Assembly: GCA_963832725.1 (NCBI GenBank)
Contig: CAWHVG010000003.1
Coordinates: 1,178,001-1,242,000 of the forward strand
Length of the DNA: 64,000 nt
Reading direction: 5' to 3'
Origin: JAEZBP01 sp963832725
GTDB taxonomy: Bacteria > Myxococcota_A > Polyangia > Polyangiales > Sandaracinaceae
In this document: piece by piece, positions 28,891-40,245 of the stretch
Numbering within the stretch: the stretch's first letter is position 1
Layout: every line of letters begins with the position of its first letter
Position numbers and translations under genes: made by a program
Notes under the pieces: model-generated
Told to the model about the DNA's origin: nothing
The model's database searches: none
What the model saw: the letters and a program-made list of their open reading frames with translations, nothing else

Positions 28891-29931
28891 ATGGAAGAGT
28901 CGGCCCTGCATGCGCTGCTCCGCAAGGGTCAGCAGTACGCCGCCAGCGACATCCTGCTCAAGGTCGGCCAGCCGCCCGCGTTCCGCGTGGGCGGCTCGTT
29001 GCACTACCTGCAGGGCGACAAGCTGCGGCCCGAGCAGACCAAGGAGCTGGCGCGCCTGGTCCTCGCCCAGTCGCGCTTCCAAGGCCCGCTCGAGGATCTG
29101 CACCAGTACGACACCGCCTACTCGGTGCCCGGGGTCGGACGCTTCCGCGTCAACGTCTACCGGCAGCGCGGCACCCTGGCGATGGCGCTGCGGAACATCC
29201 CCCTGCGCATCCCCACCTTCGACGAGCTGCGCGTCCCGCAGGTGGTTCGGAAGCTGGCCGAGCTCGAGCGGGGGATGGTGCTGGTCTGCGGCGCGGCGGG
29301 GAACGGGAAGTCGAGCACGCTGGCGGCGGTGATCGGCCACCTCAACCAGGTGCGTCGCTCGCACGTGGTGACCATCGAGGACCCGATCGAGTTCATCCAT
29401 CAGGACGGGACGAGCATGATCTCGCAGCGCGAGGTGGGGCTCGACACCGCCGACTTCGCCACCGCGCTGCGCGCCGCCCTGCGGCAGTCGCCCGACGCCA
29501 TCCTGGTCGGCGAGATCCGCGACGAGGAGACGATGGACATCGCACTGAAGGCGGCCGAGACGGGCCACTTGCTGCTCTCGACGCTCCACACGCCCGACGT
29601 CGCGCGCACGGTGGGGCGCGTGCTCGCGCTCTCGGGCGACCGCGACCCACAGGAGGTGCGCGAGCGCCTCGCCGACAACCTCAAGGGCATCGTCGCCCAG
29701 CGCTTGTTGCCGCGAGCCGACGGGCAGGGGCTGGTGCTGGCGGCGGAGGTCCTGGTGACGACGGGCACCGCGCGCGAGAGCATCCGCAAGCCGGAGGGCA
29801 ACCCGCCGCTCAAGGACATCATGGAGCGCGGCCGGCACCCCTACGGCATGCAGACCTTCGAGATGCACCTGCGCGAGCTGGTCAAGGAAGGCCTGCTCGA
29901 CGTAGAGGTGGCCCGCCAAGCGCTGGGCTGA
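28891..29931 (+). CDS. PilT-family type IV pilus retraction-like ATPase
   Basis: A hexameric secretion-type ATPase of 346 residues. Walker A is GAAGNGKSS (134-142), a variant of the usual GPTGSGKST. The Asp box is TIEDPIEF (161-168), Walker B AILVGEIRD (203-211) and the His box STLHT (230-234). The N-terminal PAS-like region begins ALLRKGQQYAASDILLKVGQPP. The Gly-Asn in Walker A and the absence of other pilus genes suggest a PilT/PilU paralogue rather than the main retraction motor. The 3' end overlaps the convergent permease frame. Confidence 0.88.
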   Translation: MEESALHALLRKGQQYAASDILLKVGQPPAFRVGGSLHYLQGDKLRPEQTKELARLVLAQSRFQGPLEDLHQYDTAYSVPGVGRFRVNVYRQRGTLAMALRNIPLRIPTFDELRVPQVVRKLAELERGMVLVCGAAGNGKSSTLAAVIGHLNQVRRSHVVTIEDPIEFIHQDGTSMISQREVGLDTADFATALRAALRQSPDAILVGEIRDEETMDIALKAAETGHLLLSTLHTPDVARTVGRVLALSGDRDPQEVRERLADNLKGIVAQRLLPRADGQGLVLAAEVLVTTGTARESIRKPEGNPPLKDIMERGRHPYGMQTFEMHLRELVKEGLLDVEVARQALG

Positions 29932-32045
29932 TCCGAGCTGCGCTGAACTTCTGGGCCGATCCGAGCTGGGCTGCTCTTCCGGGCCGAGCGTGCTCGGATC
30001 GGAGGATCACGCGGACGCCGCCGAGCGCCTCGATGCGGTGCGGGAAGTGGTCGCCCGGGGTGCCGATGAACATGTAGTTCTTCGGCACGTTCAGCCGGCG
30101 GCTCAGCACCTCGATCAGCTCGGGCCCGAACTTGCCTCGCACCGCGACGAAGTCGATGCGCAGGTCCGGGTAGAGGCGGTCGATCATGGCCAGGCGATCC
30201 GAAAGATCGCGCGGGATCATCGCCTCGTCCTGATAGACGTGGACCACCTTCAAGCGGTTGGTCTGCTCGTTCTGAAGGACGTAGAGGGCCGCCTTGTTGA
30301 GCTGCGCCGGATCGTCGCCGCGCGTGAAGTAGACCACCACCCGATCGTTGATGGCGTCGATCTTGGAGCGGACGATTCCGTTCAGTCCGTCGTGGAGCGA
30401 CTTGACCCGCGAGATCAGCGCCTGGGTGATGAAGAGCAGGATCTTCAGCAGCTGCACCCGCAGGAACATCACCGCCACGGCGAGCCCGAAGATGGCGAAG
30501 TAGATGCCGAAGACGCGCACGTAGGCCGGGTCCATGAAGACGTTCCCGGCCAGGCCGAGGAGCACCATCACCAGCGCGAACGCGACCGCCGGCCAGCTCG
30601 CCCGGACGTCGCGGGGGAGCCGGCCGCGCTTGGCCTTGAGCAACATGTTGCCAATGGCGAAGAGGGCCATCACCGACAGGAAAGAGATGGTGTAGACGCC
30701 GGCCAGGACGTCGACGTCGAACTCGAGCGGTCCCTCTCCGCCGCCCTCGAGCTCGCTCGCCGTGAGCGTGGCGACCAGGATGGAGCAGCAGACCGCGAAG
30801 AACCCGAGGATGATCCAGTGGTTCGTCTTGCGGGTCTTGTTCTCTCGCAGGAGGAACTGGGGCAGGCAGCGGTCGAGCGCCATCCGGCGCACCAACCCGG
30901 TGACGCCGACGAACGAGGTCAGCACGGCGCCCGAGAGGACCAAGACCGCGTCGACGCTCACCCACACGCCGAGCCAGCGCCCAGCGGCCATCTCGCCCAT
31001 CTGCGCCAAGAGATCCGTCTTGTGCGCTCCGATGAACGCCAACGGCAGAACGCCGAGCGAGAGCAGGCTCATCAGCGGGTTGAAGACGGTGACCGCCACC
31101 CACATGTTGCGGAGCGTCTTCGGGAAGACCCCCGGTTTCTGCTCCTCGATGAAGTTGGCCGAGCTCTCGAACCCGCTGATGCCGAGCATGGCAGCGGCGA
31201 AACCGAAGAAGAGCGCGTGGGCGAACCCGCCGGGCGTCGGCGTCTGCCAGTTCTCGAGGAACTGCCCAGGATGCTGGGCGAACGTGACCATGCTGAAGCC
31301 CGAGAGGACCACGAGCGTCAGCATGTGGGCGACGAAGATGACCAGCGCGACGACCGCCGACTCGGTGATGCCCACCAGGTTCAAGATCGCGAAGAACCCC
31401 AACAGCGCGACCGTGGCCCAGTTGACGTCCAGGCCCTGCCAGAGGTTGTGCGCGTAGTGCATCGCCTCACCGGCGCTGATGCAGGCGGTGGCGACGTAGG
31501 AGAGGAGCGTGAGCACGGCGGCGCCCGCCGCCAGCTTCTTGTTCGTCGTGTTGAGCAGCAGCGTGTAGGTGCCGCCGTTCAGCGGCAGGGCGCTCCCGAC
31601 CTCGGCGTAGATGGTGCGGAAGAGGTAGAGGACGAGCGCCACCACGCCGAGCGCGATGGGCGCGAGCGCACCGGCCTGGGCGGCCGCCAGCGCCGAGACG
31701 TAGAGGCAGCTCGAGGTGATGTCGTTGCCGCAGATGGCCGTGGAGGCCCACGTCCCGAGCGCGTGGCGCGGCGTGTTGTCGAGGTCGTCGACGTCCACCC
31801 CTTCGGGGCTCAGGTCCTCGATCTTCTCGACCGTGCCCCAGCCCGCGAAATCGAGAATCGGGAGGCGGCACCGAGCTGCGGTCGCCGTCGCCGCCCGCGG
31901 CGTCGGCGGTCTCGCCGGAAGGCGGCGAGCCGGGCTCGAGGGTCGGCCCGCCGGTGGCGGGCTCGGCGGAGCTGGCCTCGGCGGCGCCGGAATCACCGGC
32001 GGGCGTCGAATCGGAGCTCGAGGGCGGGTCGGAGGGATTGCTCAC
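29882..32045 (-). CDS. APC-family amino-acid permease with soluble C-terminal domain (one frameshift)
   Basis: Starts at GTG 32045 with a Ser/Pro/Glu-rich cytosolic N-terminus (about 60 residues). It shifts frame near 31865, then enters LPILDFAGWGTVEKIEDL and a 12-helix transporter with ICGNDITSSCLYVSALAAAQ and GISGFESSANFIEEQKPGVF, hallmarks of APC permeases. After the last helix a soluble domain of about 150 residues follows (RLKVVHVYQDEAMIPRDLSD, NYMFIGTPGDHFPHRIEALG). The final 30 residues are encoded by a tandem DNA repeat overlapping the pilT end, so the true stop may have been lost. Confidence 0.82.
29930..29985. repeat. Imperfect 28-bp tandem repeat with hairpin
   Basis: Two 28-base copies (29930-29957 and 29958-29985), each starting GATCCGAGCTG and ending GGGCC. 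GATCCGAGC at 29958 is also complementary to GCTCGGATC at 29992-30000, giving a 9-bp stem that could act as a bidirectional terminator between pilT and the permease. Confidence 0.8.
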
Positions 32046-32147
32046 GGGTGGCCCGAATTCGCCGGTCCCCACGCCACTCCGCAAGTGGGGGCGCGAGAGC
32101 AGGCCCCGGCAGTCCGCCTCCCACGCTCGCCCGACCGCCCCGAACGG

Positions 32148-33482
32148 TCACTCCGCCGGCGTGGGCTCCGCCGCGCGCTCCATCTGCGCGCGAGCCTCGC
32201 GCGCGGCGCGGGCTTCCTCGCGCGGGCGCACGACCAACCAGTAGCGAAGCGCCTCACGGGCGGCGTAGACGGCCTTGATCCGCCAGCGGGGCTCGTTGAC
32301 CACCAGGGCGGCCACCGCGATGGTCGGCGCGTCCGCCGGCGCGAACCCGACGAACCAGGTGTAGCCGCGGTAAGGCTCGTCGCTGGCGAGGGTGCCGGTC
32401 TTGCCCGCCGCGTCGATGCCGGGCAGGAACGCGTTGCCGTGGCCGTCGAAGAAGGTGCGGCGGGCCGTCCCGTGCGAGACCGTCCGCTGCATCATCGCGC
32501 CCACGGCCCGGGCCGTGCGGGCCGGGATCACCTCGCGGAAGACGTCGGGCTCGGCCCGGTACGAGATGCCGCCGCGCGGGTCGAGCACCTGATCGACCAG
32601 CGTCGCCCGGGGCATCCGGCCCCGGTTGGCGATCGTCGAGGCGATCAGCGCTCCGTGCAGCGGTGACATGTGCATGTGCCAGAAGCCGGCCGACGTCCGC
32701 GCGAACTCGAGCCGGTCCTCCGGCACCTCCGAGGGGCTGACCCGCGTGGGCACGTCGAAAGGCAGCGCCTGACCGAAGCCGAACGCCGAGGCGTACCGTT
32801 CCAGTGTCGACGGATCGAGGTGGCGCGTCGCCAGCTTGGCGAACACGCAGTTGATGGAGCTGCCCATCGCGTCGGCCAGGCTGGCGCAGCGCCAATCGCG
32901 ATCGGGATCGTCCTCGAGGTTGCCGAGCAGGATGCGGCTGGCGCCGCCGTGGTAACAGACCTCACCGTCGGGCTCGACGCCGGCGTCGACCAAAGCCGAG
33001 CCGGTGACGATCTTGAAGACCGACGCCGTCGGCGCGCTCGGATCGAGGACCTGATCGCCCGCTTCGGGGTCGGCGCTGGAGTGCGAGACGTAGGCGAGGA
33101 CCCGCCCGGTGGACGGCTCCATCGCCACCAGCCCGCCGAAGGGCACCTCGTAGCGCGCGTAGACCGAGGCCACGTGCGCTTGCAGCCCGGGATGGATGGA
33201 CAAGAGCGCGGTGCTCCCGTCGCTGAGATCGGCGATGGTGACGCCGTCTTCCACCCGGTGGCGCAGGGGGTCGAGCCCCGGAAAGGTGCGCCCGTGCGAA
33301 GGACGCGGACGCCGCGGCGGGGGCGGCGTCGCTGCTCCTTCGTGCCGGGGCGCGGGTCGCTCCTCGCCGCGTTCGGCGTGGGCCGGAGGTTGTGTGGCTC
33401 CCGGGCCCGAGAGGAACCCGATCGCCGCCCCGGCCAGAGCGACCCCGAGCACCACCTGCACGGTGCGGCGCGAGGCTCCCAT
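32148..33482 (-). CDS. Penicillin-binding protein, transpeptidase domain only
   Basis: A 444-residue exported D,D-transpeptidase-type protein. After an N-terminal membrane anchor (VQVVLGVALAGAAIGFLSG) and a Pro/Arg linker comes a penicillin-binding domain with the three catalytic motifs: SVFK (Ser154-Lys157), SIN (209-211) and KTG (361-363). GGLVAMEPSTGRVLAYVS precedes the active site, as in class B enzymes. The dimerisation domain is nearly absent, so it resembles myxobacterial PbpA/SpoVD-like short forms. Likely cross-links peptidoglycan or serves as a beta-lactam sensor. Divergent from the FHA-GGDEF gene 87 bases away. Confidence 0.9.
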   Translation of the reverse strand: MGASRRTVQVVLGVALAGAAIGFLSGPGATQPPAHAERGEERPAPRHEGAATPPPPRRPRPSHGRTFPGLDPLRHRVEDGVTIADLSDGSTALLSIHPGLQAHVASVYARYEVPFGGLVAMEPSTGRVLAYVSHSSADPEAGDQVLDPSAPTASVFKIVTGSALVDAGVEPDGEVCYHGGASRILLGNLEDDPDRDWRCASLADAMGSSINCVFAKLATRHLDPSTLERYASAFGFGQALPFDVPTRVSPSEVPEDRLEFARTSAGFWHMHMSPLHGALIASTIANRGRMPRATLVDQVLDPRGGISYRAEPDVFREVIPARTARAVGAMMQRTVSHGTARRTFFDGHGNAFLPGIDAAGKTGTLASDEPYRGYTWFVGFAPADAPTIAVAALVVNEPRWRIKAVYAAREALRYWLVVRPREEARAAREARAQMERAAEPTPAE

Positions 33483-33568
33483 CGCCGGCGAACCTATCGA
33501 CGCCCGATCGACGGGTCAAAGAATCCGCTTCTTTCGCTCCGTCAGCGTCTCGGTCATTATTCCGTCCG

Positions 33569-34468
<900 letters not shown>

Positions 34469-35902
34469 CTACAGATAGGCGGCGTCGCGCGCGCCGAGGG
34501 CGTCCTCGACCAGCTCCTGCACCCTCGCGCGCACCTCGTCGTTGAGGCGGTTGACCAAGAGCGCGTCCTGCGCGGCCTCCGGGCCGTGCTCATCGAAGGT
34601 AATCGGCTCACCGAAGACCATCACCCAGCGGCTCGGCAGCGGGACCAGGCCCAAGGGCCCGAGCCAGGGGAAGGTCGGCGTGACCGGCAAGAACGGCACC
34701 CCCACCAGCTTGGCCAGGAGGGTGCTCTGGACGAGCAGCGGGTAGGCCTCCTCCGAGCCCACGATGCCGGCCGGCACGATGGGCGTTCCGGTTCGGAGCG
34801 CTAGCTTCGCGTAGCCGCCGCGCCCGAAGCGCTGGAGCCGGTAGCGGTCGCGGTAGAGCTTGCCGATCCCCTTGATGCCCTCCGGGAAGACGGTCAGCAG
34901 CGCGTCCTGATCGAGCAGCCGCTCGGCGTTCTCCGGACAGGCGCGCACGGCGCCGACGCGGGTGAGGAAGGGCCCGAGAAAGGGCATGTGGTAGACGAAG
35001 TCCTCCGTCAGCCACCGCGCCTCGCGCCGCGCCGGATGCTCCAGCCGGAGCGCGGTGCGGACCATCAACCCGTCCCAGGGCAGCGCGCCTCCGTGATTGG
35101 CCACGATCATGGCGCGGCCCTCCGCCGGGACGTGCTCGGCGCCGCGCACGGTGACACGGAACCACCGGCGGTAGAGCGCCTCGAAGAGCGGCGCGACCCG
35201 GCCCTCGTACGTCCGGTCGAGGCCGAAGTCGTCGACCTCTTCGCTTCGGTGGCGCATCGCCAGGCGACCCCACCGGCGGACGTAGTAGTCGGTGGAGAGG
35301 AGCTCGCGGGCGCTGTCGATCAGGCCTGTCTCCTCGGCCCCCGGGGCGCGTTCTTCATAGCCGCCCAGCCGGGTCGCCAGCTCGGAGAGCGCCTCCGCCG
35401 CACGACGCCGCGCGTGCGGGTCACCGGCGATGGAGTCCGCCTCCTGGATCAGCCGGTCGACGGTCTCTTCCAGCTCGTGCAAAGGATCGGGCGCCTCGGC
35501 GTCAGGCGGGGTCTCCCGGGGCGCTTCGGATGCCGCCGGCTCCTGCGGACGGCGCACCTTCGGCGTCCGCTTCGCCGCGTCGCGCGGCGCGTCGACCGAC
35601 TCCCGGTCGGCGCCGCTCTCGCGCGCCCTCGGCGTCTCTGTACGCCTCGCGCTGGCCCGCTTCTTCGGGGTCGTCACGCCGTCGCTCGCGCTCTGGCCCT
35701 CGGACTTCGCTCGGGCCGCCTTTCCCGCGCTCCCGCGGGCGGCTTTGCGGCGTGGCCGCGCGGCTTCTTCGGTCCCCGCGGGGCGACGCGCGCTCACCTT
35801 CCGCTTGGCCGCCTTCTTCTCCGAGCCCGCGTCGGCGGCTTGCTCGGGCTTCGCCGTTCGCGCGCGCCTCGCCGAGGGCCGCTTCTTGGCGTCGCCGCTC
35901 AC
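34469..35902 (-). CDS. Acyltransferase with histone-H1-like basic N-terminus
   Basis: About 477 residues in two parts. Residues 1-125 are Lys/Arg/Ala/Pro-rich with repeats such as KKRPSARRARTAKP and AAKRKVSARRPAG, resembling histone H1 tails. The C-terminal 300 residues form a PlsC-type glycerolipid acyltransferase with the catalytic block VANHGGALPWDGL, TVFPEGIKGIG, and VPAGIVGSEEAYPLL. The catalytic His-Asp spacing is the longer one of the DGAT-like subfamily. GTG start overlapping the stop of the upstream epimerase gene. The basic arm may bind DNA or anionic lipids; a membrane-association role is the simpler guess. Confidence 0.87.
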   Translation of the reverse strand: MSGDAKKRPSARRARTAKPEQAADAGSEKKAAKRKVSARRPAGTEEAARPRRKAARGSAGKAARAKSEGQSASDGVTTPKKRASARRTETPRARESGADRESVDAPRDAAKRTPKVRRPQEPAASEAPRETPPDAEAPDPLHELEETVDRLIQEADSIAGDPHARRRAAEALSELATRLGGYEERAPGAEETGLIDSARELLSTDYYVRRWGRLAMRHRSEEVDDFGLDRTYEGRVAPLFEALYRRWFRVTVRGAEHVPAEGRAMIVANHGGALPWDGLMVRTALRLEHPARREARWLTEDFVYHMPFLGPFLTRVGAVRACPENAERLLDQDALLTVFPEGIKGIGKLYRDRYRLQRFGRGGYAKLALRTGTPIVPAGIVGSEEAYPLLVQSTLLAKLVGVPFLPVTPTFPWLGPLGLVPLPSRWVMVFGEPITFDEHGPEAAQDALLVNRLNDEVRARVQELVEDALGARDAAYL

Positions 35903-36934
35903 GCGAAGGCCTCCTGGATCAGCTTCGCCTCCCGCAGTCGGAGCGCCCCGGCGAAGTCCAGTACCGCCTCGCGGGTGGTGAAAGCGGGCTCGAACCCCAG
36001 CGCGCGCTTCGCCGCCCTGTCGTCCGCCACGCACAGGTAGCGCAGGAAGGCGACGAAGTGAGGCGGCGCCTCGTTGAGGTTGGCCATCCACAGGAGCGAC
36101 GTCGCAGCGCGCAGCACGCGGCTCGGAAGCGGGAACGCGAGGCGCCCCGCCAGCTTGATCACCGTCGACACCGGCAACACCCCCTCCCCGACGATGTTGA
36201 GCACGCCCGGCGCCCGCCGGTCGAGCGCGAGCTTGAACGCGGCCACGGCGTCCATCTCGTGAAGGAACTGCACCAGCGGATCGAAGCCGAGCAGAGTCGG
36301 CACGACGCGACGCGAGAGCCACCGCGTCACCCAGCCCTGCACCGTCGGCCCGAGGAGTGGCGCCAGGCGCAGGACCGTCACGCAGCACGCGGGGTTCTCG
36401 CCCGCATAGCGATGCACCTCGCGCTCGGCCTCAATCTTGTCGGCCAAGAAGCGCGAGCCCGAGAGGCCGCGGAGCGGCCGCGTCTCGACGATGCGGTTCG
36501 GGTTGTCCGGGTGGGGGCCGTAGAGGAGCGTCTGCGAGGCGACGACCAGCTTGGACAGGGGCACCTGCCGGCACGCGTTCAGCACGTGCATCGTGCCGAC
36601 GCTCTCGAGCTCGTGGGCCCACGCCTCCGCCACCGTCGGGCTGGCCAAGAACGCCAGGTGGACGCAGGTGTCGACCTCCTCGGCAACCAGGATCTCGGCC
36701 AGCCGTGCCTCGACCGCCGGGTTCGTCAGAATCGACCTCGTAGAAGCGGGTCTTCCGACCTGCGGTCCGAGGACGTCTCGCGTCGAGCGCCACGATGCGG
36801 GGATAGCCGTCGTCCTCTTCCAGGAGACCAATCAGGTTCCTGCCGAGGAACGAGTCCGCGCCCGTGATCGCGACCGTTCGGGGCGCAGGCCGCACGCGGA
36901 CGGCGCCCCCTTTCGCCTTCTGTTGCCCACCCAT
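35899..36934 (-). CDS. NAD-dependent epimerase/dehydratase, extended SDR (one frameshift)
   Basis: The ATG at 36934 begins with a short basic leader, then the Rossmann motif VAITGADSFLGRNLIGLL. A one-base insertion near 36737 shifts the frame between RFYEVD and LTNPAVEARLAEIL. The rest reads through TCVHLAFLASPTVAE, LVVASQTLLYGPHPDNP (replacing the usual Tyr-x-x-x-Lys region), and a long C-terminal substrate domain. About 345 residues in total. It resembles sugar- or hydroxyacyl-modifying extended SDRs; the substrate is unknown. Co-translated with the acyltransferase, so a lipid substrate is plausible. Confidence 0.83.
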
Positions 36935-37058
36935 GCCGATTCGAGGCGCGCAGACTAGAGCACCGGTTCATTCGAATCCACCGGAAATCGCGGGGGCCCG
37001 AATGCAGGAGCTCTCCGATCGTGGGCCCCACGGAACGCTGGCGTGCTCCGCTCACGTG

Positions 37059-37764
37059 TCAGAGGTCGCGCCAGGGATCACGCCGCGCTGCCGGCGCTGG
37101 CCACAGATCGAAGCGCGCGCCGACCCGGATCCCCACGTCCGCGAGCCACACCCGGGCGATGGCGCTGCCGATGGGGAAATACTGGCGAACGCCGGCACCG
37201 ACACCGACCAGGAAGGCGTCCACGTGCCAGCTCAGGTCGAACGCGAGCCGCCAGCCGAGCCCGGAGTGGTCCAGGCTCGCCGCCGCCGCCGCGCGCGCAT
37301 CCGCAGCCGGCCCGTTGCGCTGGCCGCCGACGCCCGTGCCGGCGTCCGCATAGGCTCCGACCAGCGCCAAGACCCCGCCGAGCCGCCACTTCACGTCCCC
37401 TTGGCTGAGGCAAGGCAGGAGCACCCGCGCCGTCAGCCCCGCCTCCATCAGCGTGGTCCGAAAGGCGTAGCCGTCCACCGCGCCGAGGAGCGGCCCGGCC
37501 TGATGTTGCGCACCCGCCATCACCCCCATGAAGAAGATGCCGTGTCGGCCGCCGAAGAAGAGGCGGCCCTCCAGCCCCGTGGCCAGACCGGACGCGTTGG
37601 CGTAGCCGAACCCCGACGGCGCCGCGCTGAGCCCGCTGGTGCAATCCATCAGCGCGATCGGCACCGTCGAGCTCGAGATCGTGCACGTCCGCCCTCGCCT
37701 GCCGCGCCTGCGCCCAAAGCGCCACAGCGACTCCGACCACCATCCACACGCGCGCTCGCTCCAC
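37059..37764 (-). CDS. Hypothetical exported beta-barrel protein (one frameshift)
   Basis: About 235 residues of unknown function. The GTG at 37764 gives a signal peptide (VWMVVGVAVALWAQARQARA). A frameshift near 37687 leads to TISSSTVPIALMDCTSG, then amphipathic strands with Gly-rich turns (GRLFFGGRHGIFFMGVMAG, WHVDAFLVGVGAGVRQYFP) that suggest a small outer-membrane barrel. It is divergent from the glycosyltransferase gene at 38089. Confidence 0.65.
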
Positions 37765-38088
37765 GTCGACCTCCCTCCACGACGGCGCCGGTCGCCCCTC
37801 CGAGGGCGCTTCCGGGGCGTCCGTCGCCAACGCGATCGAGGCTGGGCGGCGCGACGGGTCTCGGCCAATTCCAGAATCCTCACAACGCTCTCCCCAGCCG
37901 AGGCCGCGCGCCACGCTTGCCCCCACGGGCCCGCATGAACCAAGCTCCGCGCGCGATTCGGTCCCCGAGCGCGACGACATGATCCCGATGCACACCGAGC
38001 GCGCTCGCCGAGCCGACGACTCCGACCCTTCCTCGCCGCCCCGCCGCGGCGAGGAGCCAGCGCATCGGGCGCCCGGGGGAGCACGCGC
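37765..38088. other. 324-base divergent intergenic region with leader hairpin
   Basis: No gene is supported here. CCTCGCCGC (38031-38039) and GCGGCGAGG (38046-38054) form a perfect 9-bp stem with a 6-base loop, 34 bases before the ATG at 38089. It could attenuate or stabilise that message. Confidence 0.5.
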
Positions 38089-40143
38089 ATGAGCCGCACC
38101 CGACGCGCGGCTTCGGTGGCGGCCCTCGTCGCCCTCGCCTGCTTCGCGCTGGCCGCGGCGGGAGACGTCTACTTCCGCCAGGGCTGGAGCGCCTCCTGGT
38201 ACGCCACCGTCGACGGGGAGCGCGAGCTCATCGATCGGACCACGGAGCATCGCGTCGCGTTCCCGAACGTCCATCGACCCCTGGCCCGCTACGTCCAAGG
38301 CTGGCCCTTCGAGCGCCTCGAGCGTCCGACGGCGCTGCCGACCATCGACGCCGAGCTTCGGGCCACGATCACCGTGCCGGCCGGCTCGCCGCGCTACCTC
38401 GGCGCCGACGTCTCTCGCGAGGCCGAGATCGAGGTCGACGGCGAGCCCGCCGACGAGACGCCCGTCCAGGCCGGCGTCCACGCGCTGCGCGTGCACTGGA
38501 CGGCGCGCCCCCGGGCCTACACGCGAACGCAACGCTTTCCGGAATCGGCGCACTTCGAGCTTCGCTGGGGACCGAGCCCGGACGCGCTCTCGCCGGTCCC
38601 GCGGAGCGCGCTGACGCCCGCCGCCGGCGCGTGGGACACGGCGCGAACGGCGACGTGGACCGTCGCCCTCGCCGCTGCCCTCCTCTTCGGCCTCGTCGCG
38701 TTCTTCGCCGTCCGCACCGAGGACGAGCGAGCCCGCCGCCGCCGCTGGGCCGCCTTCTTCACCCTCGCCCTCGTCCTGCTCGGGACCGGCTACCGGCTCT
38801 TCGACTACGACGTCATGCCCGAGTTCCGCGAGAACGCGGACGAGCTCTTCGCGACCTGGAACGGCTGGTCGCTGCTCGAGGACGGAACCACCCGGGGCTG
38901 GTCGCTCTGGCCCCACGTCTACGGCAGCCGGGTGCAGCACACCGAGGTGCGCTTCTTCGGCGAAGTGCGGCCGGTCATCAGCCCCTACTTCGAGCACCCG
39001 CCGCTGCTCCACGTGCTGGTGGGGGCCGCCGCGCACCTCGGCGGCGCGCACCACTGGCTCGACGCCAAGCTCTCGCACACCCGGCTGGTCCCCATCGCGC
39101 TGAGCGCGCTCTCGCTGGCGCTGATGATCGCCATCGGCCGCCGGCTCTTCCCGCGCTCGCCCGCGCCCTGGCTCGGCGCGCTGATCTACGCCGTCCTGCC
39201 CATCATCGCGTTGCAGACCCGCGTGATCAAAGAGGAAGCGCTCCTCGTCCCGCTGGTGCTCTCGATGGTGCTCTTCTTCCTGAAGTGGCGGGACGACGGG
39301 CGAAAGACCGGCCATCTGGTGCTGGCGGCCATCTGCGCGGGCCTGGCGCCGATCGCCAAGGTGCCGGGCATCGTGTGGGTGCCGACGCTGGTGATGCTGG
39401 TGGCGGCCGAGCGCGGAGAGACCAAGCGCGCCGTCTGGGCCGCGCTCCTCGGGCTGGGCGTGGCCTCGCTCCTCTTGGTCTTCGGCGCCGCGATCGACTG
39501 GAGCGCGTTCATCTTCACCCAGGCGCAGCAGGGGACGCGGCCGACCCACTGGAACCTCTTCCCGCGCTTCTTCGACGCGACCCTGATCAACCACAACCTG
39601 ATGGGTCGCGGCTGGGCGCTCTTCTTGTGGATCGCGTTCGCAGCCGGCGTGTTCCGCCGCGGGCGCCGGGACATGGCCACGCTGACCCTTCCCTTGGCGA
39701 CCTACCTGGTGGCGATCTCGGTCGGAAGCGGGAACTGGACCTTCGGCTGGTACATCGTCCCGCTCTACCCTTTCCTCTGCCTCGGCGCGGGCGCGTTCCT
39801 GACCCAGCTCTGGCGGCGACCGACCCTCCTCGGCGGCACGCTCTTCTTGGTCCTGCTGGTGATGTACGGGCTGAACTTCACGCTCGACCCGCTCTGGGCC
39901 AAGCAGCCGGTCGCGTGGCCCATCATCCGGCGCGCCGTGACGCTGACCACCGCCTTCGCGCTCACCCCCTACGCGCTGGTGTCGGTGTGGCGGCAGAACC
40001 GGACGCTCCAGACGCTGGCGCGGGCCACCACCGCGCTCGGCCTCGCCGCCGTGGTCGTGCTGAGCGGGTACTTCGTCACCCACTACGACACGATCTACGA
40101 GACCTACCACGACTTCGATCGGGACACGTACTTCCATCGCTGA
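38089..40143 (+). CDS. Polytopic GT-C glycosyltransferase-like membrane protein
   Basis: 684 residues. An N-terminal helix is followed by a periplasmic beta domain of about 160 residues (ATVDGERELIDRTTEHRV, IEVDGEPADETPVQAGVHAL), then at least ten membrane helices. The first luminal loop contains FDYDVMPEFRENADELF and YFEHPPLLHVLVG, where Asp/Glu-His residues match the GT39/ArnT pattern of lipid-linked sugar transferases. It probably moves a sugar from a polyprenyl phosphate donor to an envelope acceptor. It heads a row of three plus-strand envelope genes. Confidence 0.78.
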   Translation: MSRTRRAASVAALVALACFALAAAGDVYFRQGWSASWYATVDGERELIDRTTEHRVAFPNVHRPLARYVQGWPFERLERPTALPTIDAELRATITVPAGSPRYLGADVSREAEIEVDGEPADETPVQAGVHALRVHWTARPRAYTRTQRFPESAHFELRWGPSPDALSPVPRSALTPAAGAWDTARTATWTVALAAALLFGLVAFFAVRTEDERARRRRWAAFFTLALVLLGTGYRLFDYDVMPEFRENADELFATWNGWSLLEDGTTRGWSLWPHVYGSRVQHTEVRFFGEVRPVISPYFEHPPLLHVLVGAAAHLGGAHHWLDAKLSHTRLVPIALSALSLALMIAIGRRLFPRSPAPWLGALIYAVLPIIALQTRVIKEEALLVPLVLSMVLFFLKWRDDGRKTGHLVLAAICAGLAPIAKVPGIVWVPTLVMLVAAERGETKRAVWAALLGLGVASLLLVFGAAIDWSAFIFTQAQQGTRPTHWNLFPRFFDATLINHNLMGRGWALFLWIAFAAGVFRRGRRDMATLTLPLATYLVAISVGSGNWTFGWYIVPLYPFLCLGAGAFLTQLWRRPTLLGGTLFLVLLVMYGLNFTLDPLWAKQPVAWPIIRRAVTLTTAFALTPYALVSVWRQNRTLQTLARATTALGLAAVVVLSGYFVTHYDTIYETYHDFDRDTYFHR

Positions 40144-40245
40144 ACGCGGCGGGCACGAAGTGGCGCCGGCCCTCCTTCCGTGCTTTCATCCGGCGCGATC
40201 GCGCCGCGCTCCCACCCCGAGCCGGCGGCGCCGAGCAGGTCGACC

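Noticed and set aside
37078..40137. A 1019-codon open frame on the minus strand
   Set aside because: It is the antisense shadow of the 684-residue membrane transferase: its protein is Arg/Glu/His-rich low complexity with no motif, as GC-rich genes give in the opposite strand.
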